NCBI RefSeq assembly: GCF_029029505.1
Contig: NZ_JAKJSD010000024.1
Span: forward strand, 1-59,000
Reading direction: 5' to 3'
Source: Ancylomarina sp. DW003
GTDB lineage: Bacteria; Bacteroidota; Bacteroidia; Bacteroidales; Marinifilaceae
Length of the DNA: 59,000 nt
The position numbers were made by a program, and so were the translations under genes. Each line of letters begins with the position of its first letter. Within the stretch, counting starts at the first letter, position 1. Below are positions 46,720 to 54,289 of the stretch, one piece after another. The notes under the pieces are model-generated. The model ran no database searches, had not been told where the DNA came from, and saw only the letters and a program-made list of their open reading frames with translations.

Positions 46720-46735
46720 TAGAAAAAACATGCCA
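46720..46735 (-). promoter_or_regulatory. Candidate sigma-54 promoter for the ligase/acyltransferase operon
   Basis: On the minus strand TGGCATG-TTTT-TTCTA matches the -24 box TGGCAYR at all seven positions. The -12 box is weak (TTCTA against TTGCW). The predicted start near 46709 leaves 23 nt to the ATG at 46686, the same spacing seen at the FIST and RR promoters. Confidence 0.4.
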
Positions 46736-46827
46736 CGTTTGACCTCAATAATCAGAAGCTCCCCAAAGGCCTTTGTTTAGAGCAGATTTATCTTTTTTTC
46801 ATCTTCGTTGCGAAAGGAATAAAATAA

Positions 46828-46856
46828 GCCCCTGGTTTCATTATGAAACTAGAGGC
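46828..46856 (-). terminator. Terminator of the hybrid kinase gene (contains operator-like core)
   Basis: A 13-bp stem with two wobbles and loop TTA follows the hybrid kinase stop, with a TTATTTTATT stretch after it on the minus strand. The top of the stem is the palindrome GTTTCA-TTA-TGAAAC. Confidence 0.65.
46835..46849. promoter_or_regulatory. Palindrome GTTTCA-N3-TGAAAC, site a (candidate activator site)
   Basis: Perfect 6-bp half-sites GTTTCA / TGAAAC with spacer TTA. It lies about 108 bp upstream of the candidate -24 box of the ligase operon, a normal distance for an NtrC-type activator. It is also the tip of a terminator, which is the competing explanation. Confidence 0.45.
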
Positions 46857-46882
46857 TTAAACTGGTGTAGTTGTAAATGAAA

Positions 46883-49800
46883 TTATGAATTCAATTTTTC
46901 TTCAATTTCCAGAAACATTTTGGGCATATAAATTTTAATCCGATTCATGATGTCTGGTATCGATTCCAAGTCTTTCTCATCGAGAGCAAAGGCCTCGAGA
47001 TTTTGAAAATCGGTATTCAGAGAGTCGATACCAACAAGATTAATTGAAGGTTTTATTTTGTGAGCAATTTTTGAGAGTTTATCCCAATTCTGATTGTTAA
47101 AGGCTTCATCTAAATCATCAATATAACTTGGTGTCAAATCATTAAATTTAAGGAGCATCTTTTTTATCATCTCACCTTCATTATTCATCATTTTTTCAAG
47201 TTTCGATATATCAAGTATCTTATCCGGAACTTGTATTGATAAACCAGGCTGATTTTCAGAATCTTCCATTTGAGTATTACCATTCAAATTAAGAATAGAT
47301 ACAATTTTATGAAAGAGTAATTCTGGTTCAAATGGTTTTGAGATATAATCGTTCATACCAGCTTCTTTACAAGCTGAAATAACACCTTTTAGCACATTGG
47401 CAGTCAGAGCAATAATTGGTACGTTTAAATTCATCTCCTGCCTGATTATTCTACTGGCTTGAATGCCATCCATAATCGGCATTTGTTTATCCATCAAAAT
47501 CAGATCGTAAGTTTGTGTTTTTAGTTTTTCGAGAGCGATTTTTCCATTTTCAGCCGTATCAATATTAACATGCCATTTTTCCAACATCGAAATGGCAATA
47601 ATTTGGTTGAATTCGTTGTCTTCGACCAATAAAACGCGTTTCCCTTTCAGGAGATTTTCATCAATTATAAGATTTGAAGTTTTCGGCTTAATATCTTCTA
47701 ATTTTGCTTTTTTGAACTTGAGATTAAATGAGAAATGGCTACCAACTCCTTTTGTACTTTCCACTTTAATTTCTCCTCCCATCAGCTCGACCAATTGTTT
47801 ACTAATGGCAAGTCCGAGGCCTGTTCCTCCAAATTTTCTAGTTGTAGAATCATCTTCTTGTTTGAAATTCTCGAAGATATTAACCAAGCTATTTTTATCG
47901 ATACCTATGCCTGTGTCACTAACTATAAAACGAATTGTTTCTTCATTTACAGTACTGTTTTCGAGTAGGCATTCAAATTTAACGTAACCTTTTTTAGTGA
48001 ACTTTATGGCATTTGAAATTAAATTGAGGATGACCTGGTTAAGCTTAGCCGTATCAGCAAAAATATAAGGATGAATATCGGAATCAATATTAGAGCTCAA
48101 TTGGATTTCCTTTTCTTCAGCTCTGAATTCGAATGTTTGGAAGAGTTGATTGAGCATCTCTGAAAGATCACAAGCCAAAAATTCAAGTTTTGTTTCTCCC
48201 GATTCAATTTTTGAAAAATCCAAGACATCATTAACGACATTTAGGAGATTCGATGATGAAGTTCTTATGCCTGAAATGTACTTGTTCTGTTCTTCAGATT
48301 TATTTGTTTCGTCCAGTAGTTTACTAAAACCATAAATGGCATTTAGAGGTGTTCGTATTTCGTGACTCATATTGGCCAGGAAACGTGACTTAGATACATT
48401 GGCCTCTTCTGCTGTTTGTTTGGCAACCTTAAGCTCATCTTGATACTTAATCTTATCTGTGATATTTTTATACTGCCAAAGATGTCCGAAATATTGATCG
48501 TTGGAAAAAATAGGGATATAATCGCGTTCAAAAATCTGTCCGTCAGCAAACTCAACTTTTTCATCTATTCTGGTTTCTCTGTCTTTTAGGACATCAGCGA
48601 TTGATTCAATAAACTCATTGGGATTGGCAAGAAGGTGAGCTGATTGCTTTGCAGATTCAGAACAGTTCATCCCAATAAGAGCTTCAGGAGGAGCTGATAT
48701 GTTGAAAATATCACAGAATTCCTGATTCGTGATAATGATATTGCGCTTTTCATCTTCAAGCAAAATCCCCGATTGAAGATTGACGATAAGTGTTTCCAAT
48801 CTCTTTGAAGTTGTCTCAAGGTCAATTTTAGCTTTCTTAGGTTCTGTAATGTCTCTTACAAAGGCACTGAAAAATATTTTATTGTTGTGTTTGAGAGATT
48901 GAATGGTTAGTTCAACCGGAAAAATATGCCCCGATTTATGTTGCCCGGTAATTTCTATTCTTTGATTCAGAACAGGCCCATGCCCGGTTTTAAGATAATG
49001 TTTAATCCCCTTTTCGTGAGCAGCTCTATAGTTTTCCGGAATTATGAGATTGCTTAAAGATTCACCTATAGCCTCGTCTTCCGTCCAGCCAAAAATCCCT
49101 TTGGCTTGTTCATTCCAATGGGTAACAATACCTTCAATATCTATAATGATTACAGCATCGAGTGCCGATTCAATAATTAAACGGGTTCTTTCCTCACTTT
49201 CTTTGAGGTTTTCTTCCATCATCTTTCGCTCGGTAATATCAAGCAGAATATTTATGGATCCCAGATAGTTTTTGTTCGCATCCAGAAAAGGAGTGGCGCT
49301 AACATGAGTCCAGAGTATACTCCCATCTTTTCTGAGAAGTTTGGTCTCGAATGTGTTTTTTTCTCCTGCTAAGAGTATCTCTCGTTGTCTATGAATATTG
49401 GCTTGTTCATCTTTTAGAAAAAGATGGGAGATAGGGTCTTTTCCAACGATTTCATCAAGAGAATAGCCCGTTTTATTTAGAAATTGAGGATTTGCATAGC
49501 TAATTTCTAAATCTTTGTTGACAATGATAACACCTTCATCCATACCTTCTACAAGAGATCTGTAGAGGTAATCTGTCTCTCTTAATTGAAGTTCTGCCTT
49601 CTGTCTGATTTTAGATTCGTGAACAGATTTGGCATGAAATAAACTTCCCTCAATTGATGTTGTGAGTTTTTTTATGATTTGCTCTAATTTTCTATCATTA
49701 TCTGTATTTATATTTTGGGATCTGTAAAGTTTTAAGAAACCAATATTTCTCAATTTGAAAAGTGTATAACACCCTTCTTTAATATCTTTCTCAGTATTAA

Positions 49801-50137
49801 TTTCTTTAAAATTGATATCATCAGAATCCACCTTGATGTAACTTGATGTTCCTAAAAGCTGATAGATTTTATGCTCATTGGAAATTGTTTTTTCACCATC
49901 AAGATAACTGGGAATAGAGGCAATAAGTGTGCTATTGGAAAGAGATCGATCAAAATTGAGGTAGCGATCTTTTATCCAAAAAGAGACATAGTTTAGATTT
50001 TTACGAGATTGTAAAACACGAATGAAATTTAGGATATTTGTTCTTAGGTCCAGTGATTTTCCGATAGCTAATGATAGCTCGTAAAGTAAAGTGATGTCTT
50101 GAATGATATCGTTCTTTGTACCTTGATCGTCTTTCAT
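46883..50137 (-). CDS. Hybrid sensor histidine kinase (GAF-like, PAS x3, HK, REC, Hpt)
   Basis: A complete phosphorelay kinase of 1084 residues from the ATG at 50137. A cytoplasmic N-terminal GAF-like region (about 10-180) precedes three PAS domains (about 190-300, 315-435, 445-560). The H-box NMSHEIRTPLNAI carries His592. ATPase motifs are NLISNAIKFT, DTGIGID and GGTGLGLAISKQL. A REC domain with Asp883 in LILMDKQMP and an Hpt domain with His1026 in IAHKIKPS follow. No membrane helix is seen, so the signal is intracellular. It lies 127 bp after the FIST gene and is probably co-transcribed. The sigma-54 regulator two genes upstream is the likely output. Confidence 0.92.
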   Translation of the reverse strand: MKDDQGTKNDIIQDITLLYELSLAIGKSLDLRTNILNFIRVLQSRKNLNYVSFWIKDRYLNFDRSLSNSTLIASIPSYLDGEKTISNEHKIYQLLGTSSYIKVDSDDINFKEINTEKDIKEGCYTLFKLRNIGFLKLYRSQNINTDNDRKLEQIIKKLTTSIEGSLFHAKSVHESKIRQKAELQLRETDYLYRSLVEGMDEGVIIVNKDLEISYANPQFLNKTGYSLDEIVGKDPISHLFLKDEQANIHRQREILLAGEKNTFETKLLRKDGSILWTHVSATPFLDANKNYLGSINILLDITERKMMEENLKESEERTRLIIESALDAVIIIDIEGIVTHWNEQAKGIFGWTEDEAIGESLSNLIIPENYRAAHEKGIKHYLKTGHGPVLNQRIEITGQHKSGHIFPVELTIQSLKHNNKIFFSAFVRDITEPKKAKIDLETTSKRLETLIVNLQSGILLEDEKRNIIITNQEFCDIFNISAPPEALIGMNCSESAKQSAHLLANPNEFIESIADVLKDRETRIDEKVEFADGQIFERDYIPIFSNDQYFGHLWQYKNITDKIKYQDELKVAKQTAEEANVSKSRFLANMSHEIRTPLNAIYGFSKLLDETNKSEEQNKYISGIRTSSSNLLNVVNDVLDFSKIESGETKLEFLACDLSEMLNQLFQTFEFRAEEKEIQLSSNIDSDIHPYIFADTAKLNQVILNLISNAIKFTKKGYVKFECLLENSTVNEETIRFIVSDTGIGIDKNSLVNIFENFKQEDDSTTRKFGGTGLGLAISKQLVELMGGEIKVESTKGVGSHFSFNLKFKKAKLEDIKPKTSNLIIDENLLKGKRVLLVEDNEFNQIIAISMLEKWHVNIDTAENGKIALEKLKTQTYDLILMDKQMPIMDGIQASRIIRQEMNLNVPIIALTANVLKGVISACKEAGMNDYISKPFEPELLFHKIVSILNLNGNTQMEDSENQPGLSIQVPDKILDISKLEKMMNNEGEMIKKMLLKFNDLTPSYIDDLDEAFNNQNWDKLSKIAHKIKPSINLVGIDSLNTDFQNLEAFALDEKDLESIPDIMNRIKIYMPKMFLEIEEKLNS

Positions 50138-50263
50138 AATTAAAAGTGTATACAATAGGTTCTGTATTCTGCTCAGATTTTCAGTTCTTCTAAATTTAAT
50201 AAATAAATCTTATTGTTTATATGTTTTCCTATTGATATACATTGTATAATTTTGATTATATGA

Positions 50264-51367
50264 TTAATAAAGGATTCCTGTAACAAGGGTTTTGTTGAAA
50301 AATTCTAGATTTCCTCTTCCATTAAGAGCTATTTCTCCCAAACTAAGAGCACCTTCAGGTTGGATGCCCGGAGAATATTTCTGAAAGGAATGATAAACGG
50401 CCGATAGTTCTTTTTCGAAATCCTGATTTAAGAACAGAGCCCGTGAGATACAATCGAAAACAAGCCCTGTATGTGCTTTGTGAATTTTGGGAGCATTAGG
50501 TTTAAATGTTGAACCAGCAGCAGTAATCAAAGCCTTTTTATCTGAAGTAAGAAGATATAGAATGGTGTTTTCCGGCACATCTGCTATGCAAGTAATACTT
50601 GTTCCATTCACAATAATGGGATCTCTCACAATAAACTCAGATTCTTCTTTATAAATACCAAAGGGGTAAGATTTGGATATATTTAAAAAGAGATCTTTTC
50701 CTATTTCTGTTCCTGAATGATTTTGAACAAGTTTTTTGTAAAAATTGAAGGCCGGTTCCCAATTGAGTTCATGTATGGTGTTCCCTTCAGTTTTTGTGGC
50801 TACAAATGGACCTTCGATATTTTTCCACCCATGACGAACACCAAGCTCGCTTTTCATATCAAGTAAACAAATAAGTGCAGCATCTTTCAACACACCCTCA
50901 TTTGTGATAAGACAAGGTTTTGATTCCAGTGAAATTGAGCCAGCACCACATCCCAGGTAATTGACAGAATTGCCAAAGCAATTATACATCTCGAATAGAA
51001 AATTGGAAACATGATCAGCTATACCGTCCACAAGAACGATTTGAGTGAGTTTATCTTCTGTTTTGGGGATTGAAATCGATCTAAGTTGATTAGATGGCCC
51101 CTCCAAATCCTTAACCACAATGGGTTTTTGTGCATGCGATAAACTTTGGATAATAACACCTGTTTCGTGATGTACTTTACCAGAAATAAGACTTGGGAAT
51201 ATACCTCCTATAAACGAGATGTTCAATGAATTTAATTCTTTTACTAACTCGGTTAAATTTGGAACTGTTTTTTCTGCTAGCAGAATTAAAAATGTAGTCG
51301 ATTCATCATGAATTTGATTCTTGATGTAGCTTTTGATTTCTGAGATATAACTTTTCTGAAGATACAT
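50264..51367 (-). CDS. FIST-domain sensory protein
   Basis: A 367-residue protein made of FIST N and FIST C domains, a small-ligand sensing module often encoded beside signal transduction genes and thought to bind amino acids. Typical phrases are FIGGIFPSLISG, the central NYLGCGAGSISLE, and the closing PEGALSLGEIALNGRGNLEFFNKTLVTG. It has no membrane segment. It stands alone rather than fused to a kinase, next to the hybrid kinase on the same strand, which suggests it feeds that kinase. The start is ATG at 51367; a GTG two codons upstream is possible. Confidence 0.88.
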   Translation of the reverse strand: MYLQKSYISEIKSYIKNQIHDESTTFLILLAEKTVPNLTELVKELNSLNISFIGGIFPSLISGKVHHETGVIIQSLSHAQKPIVVKDLEGPSNQLRSISIPKTEDKLTQIVLVDGIADHVSNFLFEMYNCFGNSVNYLGCGAGSISLESKPCLITNEGVLKDAALICLLDMKSELGVRHGWKNIEGPFVATKTEGNTIHELNWEPAFNFYKKLVQNHSGTEIGKDLFLNISKSYPFGIYKEESEFIVRDPIIVNGTSITCIADVPENTILYLLTSDKKALITAAGSTFKPNAPKIHKAHTGLVFDCISRALFLNQDFEKELSAVYHSFQKYSPGIQPEGALSLGEIALNGRGNLEFFNKTLVTGILY

Positions 51368-51400
51368 AAACACATTTTTTTAATATTGTATTTATGACCA

Positions 51401-51417
51401 TTCAAGTATTGTGCCGT
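51401..51417 (-). promoter_or_regulatory. Candidate sigma-54 promoter for FIST-kinase operon
   Basis: On the minus strand CGGCACA-ATAC-TTGAA matches TGGCACR-N4-TTGCW with two mismatches (first T and the C of GC). GG to GA spacing is 10 bp as required. The predicted start near 51390 leaves 23 nt to the ATG at 51367. Confidence 0.5.
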
Positions 51418-51487
51418 TGAAATAAGATTTGGAACACCCTGTAAATACTGTAGTTTTAAAACAATCATTTCGCAGGAGAGTTGCAGA

Positions 51488-51519
51488 ATAAAAAATGGAG
51501 TTTCATTTTGAAACTCCAT
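51488..51519 (-). terminator. Terminator of the sigma-54 regulator gene (contains operator-like core)
   Basis: A perfect 11-bp stem (51495-51505 with 51509-51519) with loop TTT is followed by TTTTT on the minus strand, 17 bp after the regulator stop. The palindrome GTTTCA-TTT-TGAAAC forms its upper part. Confidence 0.8.
51500..51514. promoter_or_regulatory. Palindrome GTTTCA-N3-TGAAAC, site b
   Basis: Perfect half-sites with spacer TTT, flanked by A and T (AGTTTCA / TGAAACT). It sits about 92 bp upstream of the FIST -24 box. It shares its position with a terminator hairpin. Confidence 0.5.
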
Positions 51520-51535
51520 CATTTATTGGAAAATA

Positions 51536-52885
51536 CTATTCTGTTAGATTGTGTTTTTTGATCATACGGTAAATCGTTGATTTGGCAACGCCTAACTTTT
51601 GAGCTACCGTTACGCCGTTTTGATCGTATTTATCCAGAAAGTGTTTTACAATCTTAATCGTGTAATTTTCGAGACTTGTTTCTTCAGACAGAAAATTGGC
51701 TGCTGAGTCGAAACTTTCAAAGTGAATATCAGTATCCTTTATTTCATTTCCATCAGCCATAATGATGGCTAGTTCTATAACAGCTTTTAGTTCACGAACA
51801 TTTCCGGGATAGGCATAAGCCATCAGTTTTTGCTTGGCATCAGAACTAAAACTAACTTTTTTACGTTTATTTTCCTTTGTGAATTCGTTAGCAAAATGCT
51901 GTGATAGAATGAGGATATCCTTATTTCGTTCTCTCAAAGGAGGTAATTTAACGGGAATACCCATTAACCTGTAATAAAGGTCTTGTCGGAAATTGCCTTT
52001 TTTGACTTCCTCAGCTAGGTTTTTGTGTGTCGCAGTAACAATGCGAACATCAATTTTGATTTTTTTGTTGCCTCCAACTCTTATGAGCTCTCTTTCTTGC
52101 AGAACACGCAATAGTTTGGTTTGAGTATTGGCATCCATTTCGCCAATTTCATCTAAAAAGAGAGTGCCCTTATGGGCTTCTTCAAATTTCCCCACGCGTT
52201 GTTGAACAGCACCTGTAAATGCCCCTTTTTCATGCCCAAAGAGTTCACTTTCTATTAGTTCTGATGGAATGGCACCAACATTAATAGCAACAAAGGGCTG
52301 CTTTTTTCGAGCAGAATTAAAATGAATGGCTTTGGCAACCAGTTCTTTTCCTGTTCCTGTCTCACCACTTATCGAAACCGAAATAGAAGAATCTATAGTT
52401 TTTCCCATTAAAACGAAGAGTTTCTTTATCGGATCGCTATTGCCAACAATCACTTGGCTAAAGTCAAACTTTTTTCCAACCTCTTCACGTAGTTGTTCAT
52501 TTTCAGATTTGAGCTGCAGATTTTCGCGTAAATTTTTGATGGTATTCCAAAGTCTGTCTTTGGCATCTTCATCTTTTACGATATAATCGTAAGCACCTTT
52601 TTTCAGAAGATTGATTGCTGTATTAATATCTTCCTGTCCTGAGATGATGATAATGGGAATATCGGCATCATGTTCTCTAATTTTATTAATGAGCGTTTCG
52701 CACTTGATGTCAGGTAAAGAATAATCTAAAGTGATGACATCTGGTTTTGGGAAAAGGTTTTTTAGGAAGTCATCGCCACTGGAATATTTACTAACTGTGT
52801 AGTCCGGATTCAATTGCAGATGGTATTCTAAAAGATCTGCATACCATTCATTATCCTCTATAATAGATATGTGTAATTGTTTCAT
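51536..52885 (-). CDS. Sigma-54 dependent response regulator, NtrC family
   Basis: A 449-residue activator with a REC domain (about 1-120, phospho-acceptor Asp54 in ITLDYSLP). The sigma-54 AAA+ domain (about 140-380) has Walker A GETGTGKE (174-181), GAFTGA (221-226) and Walker [13 protein letters not shown] Fis-type helix-turn-helix (about 405-449) ends in [18 protein letters not shown]. All residues for sigma-54 contact and ATP hydrolysis are intact, so it should be an active activator. It is divergent from the EPS operon and upstream of FIST-kinase. It is the natural candidate to bind the three GTTTCA-N3-TGAAAC sites. Confidence 0.95.
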   Translation of the reverse strand: MKQLHISIIEDNEWYADLLEYHLQLNPDYTVSKYSSGDDFLKNLFPKPDVITLDYSLPDIKCETLINKIREHDADIPIIIISGQEDINTAINLLKKGAYDYIVKDEDAKDRLWNTIKNLRENLQLKSENEQLREEVGKKFDFSQVIVGNSDPIKKLFVLMGKTIDSSISVSISGETGTGKELVAKAIHFNSARKKQPFVAINVGAIPSELIESELFGHEKGAFTGAVQQRVGKFEEAHKGTLFLDEIGEMDANTQTKLLRVLQERELIRVGGNKKIKIDVRIVTATHKNLAEEVKKGNFRQDLYYRLMGIPVKLPPLRERNKDILILSQHFANEFTKENKRKKVSFSSDAKQKLMAYAYPGNVRELKAVIELAIIMADGNEIKDTDIHFESFDSAANFLSEETSLENYTIKIVKHFLDKYDQNGVTVAQKLGVAKSTIYRMIKKHNLTE

Positions 52886-52954
52886 AAGCAGTTAATCATT
52901 TAGATTCTAGACAAAAATTCATCCTTTGGTTCGTATTCTTAATTTGAATTGAAA

Positions 52955-52969
52955 GTTTCAAAATGAAAC
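52955..52969. promoter_or_regulatory. Palindrome GTTTCA-N3-TGAAAC, site c
   Basis: Perfect half-sites with spacer AAA and flanks A/T, in the divergent region between the sigma-54 regulator and the EPS operon. Unlike sites a and b it is not part of a terminator, which makes it the best evidence for an operator. It lies about 64 bp upstream of the candidate -24 box. Confidence 0.55.
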
Positions 52970-53024
52970 TGAAATTGAATGCTTGCTATTTGTTATTAGG
53001 CTCTTTATCAGGTGATTGTTGTTT

Positions 53025-53040
53025 TGGTATTGTCTTGGAT
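53025..53040 (+). promoter_or_regulatory. Candidate sigma-54 promoter for the EPS operon
   Basis: TGGTATT-GTCT-TGGAT keeps the -24 GG and correct 10-bp spacing to GA, but has several mismatches to TGGCAYR-N4-TTGCW. The predicted start near 53051 leaves 22 nt to the ATG at 53073. Confidence 0.4.
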
Positions 53041-53072
53041 ATACTGAGATTGAACCATAAAAACATATAGTT

Positions 53073-53516
53073 ATGAAATTTAATAAAAATTATGAGCTTT
53101 TCATAGTCGATGACGATCCTATTTATAGTGAGTTTATTACGACTGTTTTAAATCAAGCAGGTTTTAAGGGTGTAAGTGCCTTCGAAACTGAAAGAGAAAT
53201 CATGGATAACCTTTATCAAGCACCTGATGTTATTTTTTTGGATTACTATCTGGAAAATACCAATGGTTTGGATATTCTAAGAAAAATAAAAGCAACAAAT
53301 CCTGATATCCATGTTGTTTTTCTAAGTTCTCAAGAGAAAATTGAGATTGCGGTAAATTCTCTAAAATACGGAGCTCTCGATTATATTATAAAGAATGATG
53401 AGGCAAAAAGGAGAATCATATCCTCAATGAACCGTATTATGAATTTGGATTCAAAGAAGAAGAATCTTTTGTCGCAACTAAAAGAGAATTTTTCGTTTCT
53501 AAACCTCCTGTTTTAA
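53073..53516 (+). CDS. REC-only response regulator heading the EPS operon
   Basis: A 147-residue single-domain response regulator. The acidic pocket FIVDDDP (10-16), phospho-acceptor Asp57 in VIFLDYYLEN, the Ser in VVFLSSQ and the Lys in YIIKND are present. The final 25 residues form a helix with no output domain. Its sequence resembles the REC domain of the sigma-54 regulator across the divergent promoter (for example KYGALDYIIKNDEAK against [15 protein letters not shown]), so it may compete for the same phosphoryl group or relay it. It is followed 18 bp later by the export lipoprotein gene. Confidence 0.9.
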   Translation: MKFNKNYELFIVDDDPIYSEFITTVLNQAGFKGVSAFETEREIMDNLYQAPDVIFLDYYLENTNGLDILRKIKATNPDIHVVFLSSQEKIEIAVNSLKYGALDYIIKNDEAKRRIISSMNRIMNLDSKKKNLLSQLKENFSFLNLLF

Positions 53517-53534
53517 TCTTAAACGTATCCTATC

Positions 53535-54287
53535 ATGAAATCATTCAGCCCATTTCTAATCGTTTTTATTTTCAGTTTTACATTTCTGTTTAGCTCATGT
53601 AAGATTCAGAATCTTATGCAGAGTTCGACTATAGAAACGAATAATGAAGATTTATTTTCTGCTGAGAGCAGGAATTATGAATATACAATTCAACCTGAAG
53701 ACAAACTTGCTGTTAGCATTTGGGGACATGATGATTTGAGTATTGGATCTGTATTTGGGATTTACAACTCGAATGAAGTTTATGGCAAATGGGTTTTGGT
53801 TGATAAAGGTGGCAAGGCTGCACTTCCTCAATTGGGACAAGTTAAGGTTGCTAACCTGACAACACGCCAGTTGACCGACTCTTTAACAATGGCTTACGCT
53901 AAATTTATTAAGAAGCCTATTATTGTTGTGAAGGTTTTAAATAAACGAGTTGCTCTTTTGGGTGCTGTTAAGCAAGCTTCATCAATGATTTTGGATGAAG
54001 ACCAGGTGCCTTTACTCGATCTTATAGCCAAGGCAGAAGGCTTTGACTATTATGCGGACAGGAGTCAGGTAAAATTAGTTCGGAAAAAAAATGGACTACC
54101 AAAAGAATATATTATTGATTTGACTCAGATGGAGACTTATCAACAAAGCAATATTCTGATTCGTCCGGGAGATGTGATTTATGTACCTAATAAAAATGGT
54201 AAAGCCTTTGATAAAAAATCAAACAGAATGCTTCCATTTTTCGGAGTTCTTTCAAGTTTAGCAGTATTCATTTCTGTAGTAAAATAA
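53535..54287 (+). CDS. Polysaccharide export lipoprotein (Wza-like)
   Basis: A 250-residue outer-membrane polysaccharide export protein. The signal sequence ends in a lipobox FLFSSC (lipidated Cys near residue 22). The Poly_export domain has the phrase YTIQPEDKLAVSIWGHDDLS (about 50-69), then SLBB-type regions with VLNKRVALLGAVKQ and RPGDVIYVPNKNG. A C-terminal hydrophobic segment (about 232-248) is common in Bacteroidota members instead of the E. coli amphipathic helix. It forms the outer channel for the polymer made by this locus. The Wzc-like gene follows after 2 bp. Confidence 0.93.
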   Translation: MKSFSPFLIVFIFSFTFLFSSCKIQNLMQSSTIETNNEDLFSAESRNYEYTIQPEDKLAVSIWGHDDLSIGSVFGIYNSNEVYGKWVLVDKGGKAALPQLGQVKVANLTTRQLTDSLTMAYAKFIKKPIIVVKVLNKRVALLGAVKQASSMILDEDQVPLLDLIAKAEGFDYYADRSQVKLVRKKNGLPKEYIIDLTQMETYQQSNILIRPGDVIYVPNKNGKAFDKKSNRMLPFFGVLSSLAVFISVVK

Positions 54288-54289
54288 TT

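Noticed and set aside
46687-46731. Upstream ATG start (46731) of the ligase-like gene
   Set aside because: The extra 15 residues are not family-like, and the ATG overlaps the predicted -24 element; the ATG at 46686 is better.
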